Origin: Trichoplax adhaerens
Taxonomy: Eukaryota > Placozoa > Uniplacotomia > Trichoplacea > Trichoplacidae
NCBI RefSeq assembly: GCF_000150275.1
Contig: NW_002060953.1
Location: 966,510 to 1,030,509 of the forward strand
Length of the DNA: 64,000 bases
Direction: 5' to 3'
How positions within the stretch are numbered: position 1 is the stretch's first letter; each line of letters starts with the position of its first letter. A program made the translations under genes and the position numbers. Below the pieces are notes generated by a model. The model worked only from the letters and a program-made list of their open reading frames with translations. It made no database searches and was not told the origin of the DNA. Shown one piece after another: positions 12,356 through 23,200 of this stretch.

Positions 12356-14820
12356 ATGATTTCAACATCGACTATTCGTCGAAGATTATTTTTATTCATT
12401 TGCGCGATAGCAGTCATCAATTACTTTTTCATCAGGAGGCATATCAAAAATGAGGATTTGAAGAGACTGCCTGAGCAAGAAGAATTAATGAAGCATAGGA
12501 GAAGTGTGGTAAGCTGTAATAAGTAGAGTAGCAAACAGACGAGTCAATCACTCTTCATCGTAAACGAGTGGCTATTTCAAACATGATTGTAGCTGCTCGA
12601 TCCACTCTTTACTTTTCAAATAACATCATCAAAATCGACTGTAAAACGATCTAGCCGATCATAATCATTCCATAGTCATACAAGTACTGATAAATGCACA
12701 ATATCTTGTTCTATTTCATGCAAGATGGAATAGCAATACATGAAAGTTTAGTCTGTCTACTACGCCAGTGTCAACGTTGTTGCTAGTCATTGGAAGCAAT
12801 ACTACTCTTGATATTGAATACTGGATGGGTTAGAATACAGCAATTCAATCCATTTAAGTTCAACTAAACGTATTCTACATTACTACAGTCAAGTGCAACA
12901 GTCCGTAACATTCTTCACTAGTTACATCAAGTAGATGAACACTTTTCTGCTAGTCTTTTGTCAAATTCTTACTCAAAACTTTTCTAAATATTCCCTTCAC
13001 ATGTTGAACGACTGGATTATAGCATCTGGAAATGTTGTATCTCAGCCTCCCCGATGATCAATCAAACAGCTATAAAATTCACCAAGAGTTCAGGATTGCT
13101 TCTGAAGTAGTACCTGGTGAAACTACGAAAGATGTTACCCTGGTGGCACATTGTACTGTCAATAAGTTACACCTTCTGCTGCCTCTTGCCGAAAGATGGA
13201 ACGGACCAATGTCTATCGGTAAAAATGGATAGTATATGCTGCACTAGCTGCTGTAGTAAATTAGCACTAGTTAATACCTTTTTCTTTTTGCAGTGAAACA
13301 CAATCTACTATAACTTATACAAGGTCGTCTTGACTTCAACAGCAGCTGTACTAATAGACCTAATTGAAGAGCTAGAGCCCACTAATATTTTCCATCCTAT
13401 TCTACTGTAGTTGTTTTTGCTCCTGGAAATGACGCTAGGATGACCAGATTCGCTATTGATGGCTTACGTCAATGCAGCACATATATTCGTGACTATGCAA
13501 CATTTCATCTTGTGTACCCAACAGCTCTATTACCACCTTTTGACGGAGGGACTGGCGAACTATTCACCGAGAGAGAAATGGAATATGCAAACTTTTGCCC
13601 CGAAGTTATACCGAATCGAATTAAAGCGTTATCGTCCCATAGTAGTTATGACGATGGCTATGTAAGAGCAACAAGATATGTGCAAAAAATTCACAAAACT
13701 TTCAATAGCTGACTACGTCGCTATAAGTTCTACTTTATCGTTCTTGATTCTTAGATTCCCTATCCAAGTAATTTATTGCGAAATATTGGCAGAGATTTTG
13801 CCAAATCTACCTACGTATTTGTTATTGATATTGACATGGTTCCTAACAAAGGACTATATCATGAGCTCATCAACTTTTTGGAAGAAAAGAAGTTATTTGA
13901 TAGCATTGGTAAGTACAGTACATTAATTAGTTATACTGGATTGTACTTAATGAATTACAATTACTAATATGCAAATCAATCAACATACTACCTGGAGTAC
14001 AATTCTACAGCATCTTTTGAGTTTCAGGTTACTCATCAACATTTTAATTGTCTAATCCCAATTACTAATACAATATAACGCACATCGATAGAAAAGAACG
14101 CTTATGTCGTTCCCGCATTTGAAATAAACGAAAAGCGCGATATACCTAAAAACAAAGCAGCTTTACGAGAAGCTGCAGCTAGACCGTTTTATCACGAAGT
14201 GTGCGAGAAATGTCAAAGACCATTGAATTATGATCGATGGTGGAAGTAAGTAATGTGCGTTGTCTGCTAATCGTGATTACAAATACATTAGTTCACCGAG
14301 CGATTAACGTGTCAGTTACTCTTATGTACCTTAAATTATTTAGCCAGCCATAATCAAGATATTTTATATGTCTTCTATTTTTAAGAGCGAATAGTAACAA
14401 GGGTGTCCTTGGTCCTGCATATACCTTAAACTGGAAAGATCCATGGGAGCCGTTTTACATTATTGATTCGAAATCCCCTTCTTTTGATGAACGCTTCAAG
14501 CAGGTCATTCTAAAAGTGATTTCATGTGTCATAGCAATGTCATGTATAATTTTGCTGCAAAATTTAACATCTTGCAATTTTAATACATCTTTCCTGAATT
14601 ATAGTACGGATTTAACAGAATCAGCCAGGCTTGCGAACTGCACCTTGCTGGTTACAATTATGTAATATTGAATAATGCGTTTGTTGTCCATCAAGGACTG
14701 AAAACACCACATAGTTTTCATAGCAACAAAGATTCACAAAATGCCCGCAATCGAGATTTATTCCGGAAATTTAAGAAAGAATTAAAAGAAAAATATCCCA
14801 CCACGGATAGACACTGCTGA
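12356..14820 (+). CDS. B4GAT1: Beta-1,4-glucuronyltransferase 1 (B4GAT1), 7 exons
   Basis: Exons 12356-12508, 13023-13218, 13411-13661, 13755-13908, 14092-14245, 14386-14503 and 14605-14820 join in phase to 413 aa; vertebrate B4GAT1 is of nearly the same length. The chosen ATG gives a short basic N-terminus and a signal anchor (LFLFICAIAVINYFF, ~11-25), as expected for a type II Golgi enzyme. The catalytic part shows YPSNLLRNIGRDFA, the metal-binding DxD motif in VIDIDMVP (Asp225, Asp227), [49 protein letters not shown]-type motifs and VLNNAFVVHQG. B4GAT1 adds the glucuronic acid on xylose that primes LARGE to build matriglycan on dystroglycan. The exon 6 donor (CAG|GTCATT) is weak but required by frame. 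An extra small stem exon between exons 1 and 2 cannot be excluded. The gene is convergent with AATF, 431 bp away. Confidence 0.93.
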
Positions 14821-15251
14821 ATATCTTGATTGATTCCCTTTAAAAGCCAACCTAGAATTATTCTAACTTTAATGGCACTAATTTAATACGCAATTACGTT
14901 ATTGATAGTCAAACATAACAATGAATGAGGAGTAGTTACCGCAATGGCCATCACTCCATATTCTATACATAGATTTGAGAAAATTATATGATCCAAGGTT
15001 CTATTTTCTTAATTCATTCATTAATATGTATCTAGTTTCGACTTAATTTTACTGTACATAGATATTTTCTTATTCTGTGTTGATGTTACATTAATTTAAA
15101 TCTTTTCTTAAAGCCGGATATCGTTTACAACAACTGACGGTATACTTCAACAATATGTTATATAAATTACATGAGGTCATTTGTAATATATCCAACAATT
15201 TGATCATATTCATGATAGCGATAAAAAAGTTTTGTTACTTTAATAAATATT

Positions 15252-18200
15252 TTATCTAAAGAGAACAATATCACCATCCAAGTCATTTGAAGCTGATTTA
15301 TGCTTTGTACCTTGTTTACCAAACAAGCTAGCGCACAGATTATTCCTGCGTAAATGAACAGTAATATTACTTACTCAATTAGTATACAATCATAGAAGTA
15401 GTTTGTACGTTATGTTTTCCATTTAGCATACTACATAACATGATGCAAAATGTGTAGAAACGATCAAATTACCTAGCTGTGTCTGTCCACGTTCCTTGCC
15501 TCATTGGCGCCGCGAAACTTATCAACTTATCGTGAACATCATATCTAAATGAACATATGCCAATCGTAATATGAACAAAACAAAAATTAACAATTTAATC
15601 ATGTCCACATCAATATATCAAGCAGCCAAGTCTTATTTAACCTTAATTTTCTGCCTTTGCTAGCTTTGGTATCCACTTTACGCTTTACTTTACTTCTTAG
15701 CTGTTGAAATTGTAACCATTGCCTAAAGTCCAACAGAGGAATTCATTTACGCAAATTTAAAAATAAACATGTAGCAACATATATCATTCGACTTAAGAAG
15801 TTGATTTATTAATAAAAAAACCCCGTGTGGATTGTAGTTTAAAATTACCTTCCCATTGCTAGTGGATCCGAATCTTTATTAAATGTGGACTTGTATTCAA
15901 TAAGTTCTCGTAAAAGCTGCGAAAGAGCATACTAACAATTACCTGAGAAATTGATCGATTAAGTTATGATTTCAAGAATTAAGTACTATCTACATTCTTA
16001 CTTGATGGTAAAAATCACTATCATCAAATATTTCTGGATCGTAATCTTTTAAATGGGAATCACGAGCATCTTTATCCTGTAATTTTGTATCACATATTAA
16101 AATAGCTGACAGGAAAAGAAACCAAAATAATTTTAAAACTTTTTCAATACCCGGGAATCATTGTTCTCAAGATTTCCTAAAGCTCGAATTGGTATGCGCC
16201 TTAACTGAGTCCGTTTAATAAGTCTTTCTTTATCAGACAATATCTACGTATACAACATGAATAATTTTATTGTTAACTATTTGCTTAAATAACATTTAAG
16301 TTTGAGCGACGTTTAAAGTCTTGTGACTCAGGTACTACACAAAGAATCCTAGTAATAACCCTTATTCCAACCTTTTGAATTTGCTGCGGAACTGACTGAT
16401 CAAGATCACTAAATTTCTATACAATAAATGAAGAGTAACATATTAAGGTTATTATCATTATCACAAGATTTAGCTCATTACAATTACATTAGATTGTCAC
16501 ACCTTGCTATTCAATTTCCCAAAAGCGATTTGAGTTCTATCGCTCCATTTTTTAATAGCAGTACCTCTAAATTTATTTAATATCGAAGCTCTTTTATCTA
16601 TTACTTCATCGTAATTTCCCTATAATAAAATTATCGCATGAATACCCACAAAAAATTGAGTTAGACGAATCAATACATTGTCAGAAGCAACCGAGTATAA
16701 ATTAAAGTTAGGGTAACCAAGAGGACCTGACCCCACCAAAGGTATCAAGGTTAAAATTGCCTTAAAAGATTCAATACCTGAAATCTCCTCTTTCTGGATT
16801 TTCGTTTATCTTCTTTTATCGAGTTGTCACTATCGGATTCTTCTTCCTTCATTTCACTCGAAGAACATTCTTCAGAATTTTTAGCAACGCTTTTAATCCC
16901 ATGAACGGTTTCATCATCACTAGGAATTTCATCGTCATCATCACTATCTTTAACGTCTCCCGACTCAGCAAGCGCCTAAACAGCGTTAAAAAATTGTAAC
17001 AACTCTTCAATGAGCTACATGCAAATGGAGCAATACTTGATATGATCTAGGAAAACTCTAAAACTTGACAGTGTCATTTCGTAACACTGTTTTCATACCT
17101 TGTTAGAAGAGTTTAATAGCAGCTGTCGGGTTTCTGGATACTGCTGCATTAACTGTTCTTGTAGCACCAACAACTCGCTTAGTAGGCTTGCAACTGACGA
17201 CTTGCATTTATGCAATGCTGTTTGGAATGTTTTACCACCACACTCAATAAAATTGGAATGTATATGAAATTGTGGTAACTGATTGGCTACTTGTACTACT
17301 GATTGCATCTGAATTCGCCAATCCATGAAACAATCCCATAATTCTATCGATGAAAATTTGATAATAGCATAAGGAAAAATTATTTCAGTACACCACTTTC
17401 AATTAGCACTGGAAGCATCGCAAATGCAACTACATTAGTATTCTTACGTAGCTGAGCCTTGGTCGCTTCCCCCTTTTCGATCTCTCCATCAGCATCTCCC
17501 TGAGTAAAATTTTGTATCTCATCGTCATCTTCTTCTGACGTATCTACTGCCTCCTCATCACCCCTTTCGCTTACATTTTCATCTTCTTCACTAGCACCCT
17601 GTGCAGAGTCTTCATCTTGATCATCGTTCGCAGTTTGTAAATTCATCAGCTCATTACTTTCATCATCTGAATTAATTATCATATTGATATGGTTAGTATG
17701 GCGCATCCATTTGCAGTCATTCCATACAGTATAAGAGGAGGTAATTGTAAGGCTTTAAATTCATATATCAACTTGATTCAAGCATACTAACTGATAAAAG
17801 TAGAATTATGGAGTATACTCATTATTTAATTAACAGTCTATGTGTATGAGGGATTGTAAAACACGTTCAGCTCTGTAAATTGCTGACATTTTAAAGATTA
17901 GTAGTTTATGTTGCAAACTGGAGTCATTACTATTCATGTTCCACGTACGACATAGGTAAAATAAGCATATACGTAAGATCGCATGATTACCAATTAAGTG
18001 TAATACTACTATGTTCTTACTATTAACGTCAAGTTTACAACTACACACTAGTGCACAGTCGATATTTGAATTACCACTTTGACTCAAGTCTTGATCGCTA
18101 TCGCCATCCAGGCTGGACTGTAATTCAGAATCTTGCTCACTCTCACTTAGCGATTCCTCATCTTCGTCTGTATACTCTTCCCTTTGCCGATGAATATCAT

Positions 18201-18447
18201 TCCTACTGACAGTACTTCCTTGATACTTTTTATCGATCTGGTCAAGAAAAGCAACATTGCCCGGTCCTTTTTTCGATTTGATCAATCTGCTAGCTGCTAA
18301 TCCTTCATCGCCGTTGCCATCGTGATCACCACTGGGATCACTTGCATGGCACAACTTGGCTGCTGAACTCTCGTTCCAGTAGTCTTCTTCAGGATCAAAC
18401 AGAGGTGCTGGATTTTGCAGCTTTTCAATTTGTTCTTTCAGGCTCAT
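15252..18447 (-). CDS. AATF: AATF/Che-1 nucleolar protein (Bfr2 family), 12 exons
   Basis: Exons 18447-18075, 17666-17448, 17343-17099, 16975-16778, 16619-16503, 16416-16372, 16243-16151, 16076-16002, 15916-15849, 15722-15642, 15544-15473 and 15345-15252 join in phase to 559 aa, almost exactly the human length (560). The N-terminus has PAPLFDPEED, then long Asp/Glu/Ser-rich acidic tracts. The AATF-type domain begins EKGEATKAQLQLWD and includes LQEQLMQQYPETRQLL. After a second acidic stretch and a basic KRKSRKRR patch come [49 protein letters not shown] and the TRAUB-type end (KVDTKASKGRKLR, LISFAAPM, LCASLFGK). AATF/Bfr2 works in 40S pre-ribosome assembly (with NGDN and NOL10 in animals) and as an RNA polymerase II cofactor with anti-apoptotic roles. 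The start is fixed by MSLKEQIEKL, with no upstream extension. Confidence 0.95.
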
Positions 18448-19194
18448 GCTTATTCACCAATCGTCATGAATTATACAAGATCAATCTTGCAATCAACAGG
18501 ATATTCGTATGATGCTTTCCTAATGGAGGGGCAAGCTATCATCAATGTCAGTATGGAAGAGAATGGATTTGGAGGACTCGCTTTCTGGCATGCGCAGTGT
18601 ATTCCACGAAGGTGGTGGTGAGTAGCCGGTAAATGGTACAACTACTCGAACACCCGCTACTATTAAGTGAATTAGACCAAGTTTACCACAGCAGTTTGAA
18701 ACATTTGAAAGGATCGGCAGCATCAAACTTTTACAGGCATCCAGTACTGAGACAGCAACAAATCGATAGACAGCAAAAAATTCAATTTGTAATATTGCAA
18801 TTTGTATGAAATCGGAGTTCGGTTTGTGACCCTTTCCTAATGCAGACTGGAGGTCACTGTCCTAACCGGAATCAGACAGAAATCTGGACAGAATCGTCTG
18901 GTAGAACAGCAAAGTAAAACTAAATCCAGTGCGCATGGGCGGGTCTTGCTCAGGATTCAGCGAATTAATCCGAAATGTATGCCATAAAATTGAGTCAAAA
19001 AATCCTTGGAAGCGATTTGAATCATCCCCTTGTTGATGTTCTAAACTTCTCTTATTGGAAATGAGTAATAGCTTGACTGCAGCTGCTATATTAAGGCTCA
19101 TCGACTGAAGTTGGTGTTTGACCGATCTTACTGATTCCACCCATAAGACTAATTGCAAAATAGTTCTTGTACAGTGCTACTTGGACTTTACGAT
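18448..19194. other. Coding-like block upstream of AATF, strand unresolved
   Basis: Several short open frames overlap on both strands here, and some look protein-like. On the minus strand, 19158-18862 encodes about 98 codons with SLNPEQDPPMRTGF and ends near a possible donor, and a further minus frame lies at 18726-18520. On the plus strand, an ATG at 18545 opens a short frame that runs to a possible donor (GTG|GTGAGTAG), and an ATG at 18633 opens about 58 codons containing LLLSELDQVYHSSLKHL. I recognise no family and could not make a consistent exon chain on either strand. It could be a short gene divergent from AATF, sharing its promoter, or a decayed gene. Confidence 0.25.
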
Positions 19195-19244
19195 CAATCC
19201 TATGCTGGGATTTCAGGAGCTATCACTATCTTAAAAAGTCCTTT

Positions 19245-20266
19245 AGGCCTATTTTATGTGACTAAGGTGGGCTACAATGTTGTAGAGCTCTGCAATTTGC
19301 CAGGATATGCTGAGTGTTTCTAGTAGAGAGTAAATATTTGAAGGATAAGTCAGACCTTAGCTAAGGATGTTGTAAAATGAAAAATGTTTTAGGCCCATTA
19401 AATGTGACCATGGTGGGCTACGATGTTGTAGAGCTCTGCAATTTGTCAGGATATACTGAGTGTTTCTAGTATGGAGTAAGTATTTGAAGGATAAGTTAGA
19501 CCTAAGCTAAGGATATTATAAAATGAAAAGTATTTTAGGCCTATTAAATGCGATTATGGTGGGCTACGATGTTGTAGAGCTCTGCAATTTGCCAGGATAT
19601 GCTGAGTGTTTCTAGTGGGGAGTAAGTATTTGAAGGATAAGTTAGACCTAAGTCAAGGATTTTATAAAATGAAAAATGTTTTAGGCCCATTAAATGTGAC
19701 CATGGTGGGCTACGATGTTGTAGAGCTCTGCAATTTGTCAGGATATACTGAGTGTTTCTAGTATGGAGTAAGTATTTGAAGGATAAGTTAGACCTAAGCT
19801 AAGGATATTATAAAATGAAAAGTATTTTAGGCCTATTAAATGCGATTATGGTGGGCTACGATGTTGTAGAGCTCTGCAATTTGTCAGGATATGCTGAGTG
19901 TTTCTAGTGGGGAGTAAGTATTTGAAGGATAAGTTAGACCTAAGTCAAGGATTTTATAAAATGAAAAGTGTTTTAGGACTATTAAATGTGACTATGGTGG
20001 GCTACGATGTTGTAGAGTTCTGCAATTTGTCAGGATATGCTGAGTGTTTCCAGCGGGGAGTAAGTATTTGAAGGATAAGTTAGACCTAAGCTAAGGATGT
20101 TATAAAATGAAAAGTATTTTAGGCCTATTAAATGCGATTATGGTGGGCTACGATGTTGTAGAGCTCTGCAATTTGTCAGGATATGCTGAGTGCTTCTAGT
20201 GGGGAGTAAGTATTTGAAGGATAAGTTAGACCTAAGCTAAGGATATTATAAAATGACATCCGATAG
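19245..20266. repeat. Tandem array of seven 146-bp repeats (minisatellite) with dimeric pattern
   Basis: Unit starts (at AGG of TTAGGCC/TTAGGAC) fall at 19245, 19391, 19537, 19683, 19829, 19975 and 20121, exactly 146 bp apart. Each contains the conserved cores GGTGGGCTACGATGTTGTAG and AAGTATTTGAAGGATAAG. The units starting at 19391 and 19683 appear identical, and those at 19537 and 19829 differ at about two positions. Adjacent units differ more (for example TGTGACCATGG against TGCGATTATGG, and AAGCTAAGG against AAGTCAAGG). So the array grew at least partly as a 292-bp dimer. The first unit is the most diverged, and the last ends where unrelated sequence begins at about 20256. I see no conserved open frame through the units. 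Confidence 0.95.
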
Positions 20267-23200
20267 ACTTATACCGTATTATGATCATTATGGACTTAGC
20301 CCCATTTGGAAAGTAAACTTACATGCATACAGCTTATAACGACGTAACGTAATTATTCAGTTAATACGTAATCTAGCAAGAAACTAGAAATTATTTTAAA
20401 CGTAAGCTGAAAAGAACATTATAAATAAAGCAGCTTGAGTAAGCAAATATCAATTTCTATTAAGACAAATTACTCAAAAAATAGACGGGGCATTATTCAG
20501 CTAGTAGTTAATAACACGAACTAATATCGTCCACCGTTTCTTCCTTCCAGTACCGAATATTAAGGTAAAGCATTCTAACTCTACTCGAGGTAATCTCGAT
20601 ATACGTAGAATATAAACATCATGGAGCTTATCCGTATCAGGATTAAATTGACCTATAATAAAAAAATTAACATGCTCATCGCTATGTTCTCTCGTGCGAC
20701 ACTAGGTCAATCACGCAATAATCTCTAAACATTACCAGTCTATCATACATAACACTCATAGCATTGGTATTTATCGACTATACATCATCCAATAACCAAT
20801 TTACCAGTTTCCATTCAATGCGAGTGTTGAAAGAGTCTAAATAGATTGATTATGACCCAAATTAGGGGTACATAGAAGCATTCGAACAATAGTTTACTAG
20901 ATTTTGTTTGAAATAATGACAGCCTATTTCGCGCTAAATATCATACAATATTAATGCCAATGCCCGTAGCGGTTACTATTGTGAATTGTCTACCAAGACA
21001 TTGTACTTATAGATTAATTTAATTAAAATATTGATCCATTCTACTGATATGTATGCATATCTGCATAATTAAATCAATCATTTTTTTGTTACCTTAAATT
21101 ATACATATTATTTATTGTAGACCAACTAGATACTGATCCATTGACTATACTTCCATTGCACTAAAACGCACTAAAATAGCTGCAATGCTACTTATACTAC
21201 AAGTCTAGTAAACTGGTCGAATTATGCGTCAATTTCAGGTCGTAAATAACAAGTAATTCTTGCTGGGACGAAATCTGCTTTATCAGTAAATAAATTCTAT
21301 CGGCAACATTCGAACCACTCATGTATATAATGTACTGTATCAGTAGATAGGATGGAAGCATCTAAGTGTTTCTAATCATTCCTTAAAATTTATAAAGTTA
21401 AAATTTGAAAAGTATTTATGCCGGTATGCGGAGTAACTGAGCTAACTTTTATAACTAAATTGGCCAATGTAACTAGTATTGTCAAGGATATTCAATGATT
21501 GATCTACAAACTTACTTTTAATAAACTTTAAATTATGCAGAATTAATCAAAAAATAATTCGTATAAAAAAATTTAGTCGTTATAGAGCTAATCTTAATAT
21601 TATGCTATCAGAATTTAATTAGAAATAATAAAGTAATAGATAACCCATAACTAATAATGTGATATATTATACTATAAATACTTATAATTTGTTTAATTCT
21701 TAATATGGAGCGTATAACTCAGCTTAACATTGACCCATGCAGACATTTACTCGTGCTAAGTTACTCACTGATACCATTTGATATTAGCAATAGCCAAATA
21801 TTCTGTGAATGATAATCAAACTAGAGTATATTTTGCGATAGTAAAGGTATAACGATTTGTATTCAATATTTCACTATTTGCAATACCAGAAAACTGCAAT
21901 ATGGGTGCAAAACAAATCAATATAACGGCTGGTATAAAATAAAATTAAACATCTTGACCTACTGCTATTTTAAACAATTATAATATTCTTGTCAAATTAA
22001 TAGCCATGGTATTTACGCTTTATTCCCCAGCGTTTAGTTCAATTACTGAGATTCAGACAATTACTAAGTATGAAATATTACTTTATTCTATATACAGTTA
22101 TTAATTCTGTAAAATAGTGAATAAATGATAAATACAAGAGCAGGGCTATAAAAATCGACCAAACATACATGAATCTATCTACAATCTAAAGTGTAATATT
22201 GTATATATATGAAGCATTTTTTTCATCTACTGTTTGTTATTTGAATAATTCCGATACTTCCTAGAATAATAAAAATCAACGCAATGAAAATTTACTGACA
22301 AACAAATTACTATGTTTAAAGGATATCCATCATTCTCAGATCGGTGCTAATCTATCCAACAGATACTGAAAGAGAACAATTTGAATACTGCCTCAAAAAA
22401 TTCTCAATTTTTTTCTAGTTAAATCATTAATACTTTTATATAATTTTCAGTTGTAGCGACACGAAATAGTAAATTTTAACCTAACTTAGACTTTAAAATT
22501 TTCTTTTTATGTAATTTAATTTACAAATATTAACTGACAGAACATTAATATGAAATAAATATTTTGAAAGTGTGTCGACACAATGATGGAAAATGTATCC
22601 GAGTTCTTTCTTAGATGTAAGTCTTGATACATGTTACAATACGATGATGAGTAAAGTTATTATTACTCAGTAGGTAATCATTGAAAGCAATAATAATAAT
22701 TTGATTTCGTAGTTGCGACAATTCAATCCTTATGGTACTGCCAGCATGCGGCTGAACGGTGAATACTATCCCAGCTATCAATAATAACAACTTACTATTT
22801 ACGGTAACCCAAGCGACGTTCAATAGCTCGGCAGACATTACGTTATATTTACCGTTGCTCTGTCTATCGGTATCAGATGCCATTATATCTAATTGATTGA
22901 TTGATTGATGATCGTAGCGAAAACTTATTGTATCGCTAATTCTGTAGACTATCATAACGAAGTTACTATTGATGGGAAGTCTAGGTAATTCAATATAGAA
23001 AAGGCAGTTACAATTTTACAAGCACTGCCAACCCCTACGAAGAGTAGATAGATGATATACGGAAAGTAATCAATCCATTTTCGGATTGGTCTGAAAAGCC
23101 GTATCATATTACTACATATTAATCATTGGATGCTTTAAATAACTCAGTAAAGATGATTTTTATTGCTATCGAGTAATATATGGAAAGAAAAACAATTAGT

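Noticed and set aside
22611-22955. 114-codon minus-strand frame with a hydrophobic stretch (LLLLIAGIVFTV)
   Set aside because: No recognisable family and no partner exons. Only its internal start-plus-donor pattern is kept, as a low-interest finding.
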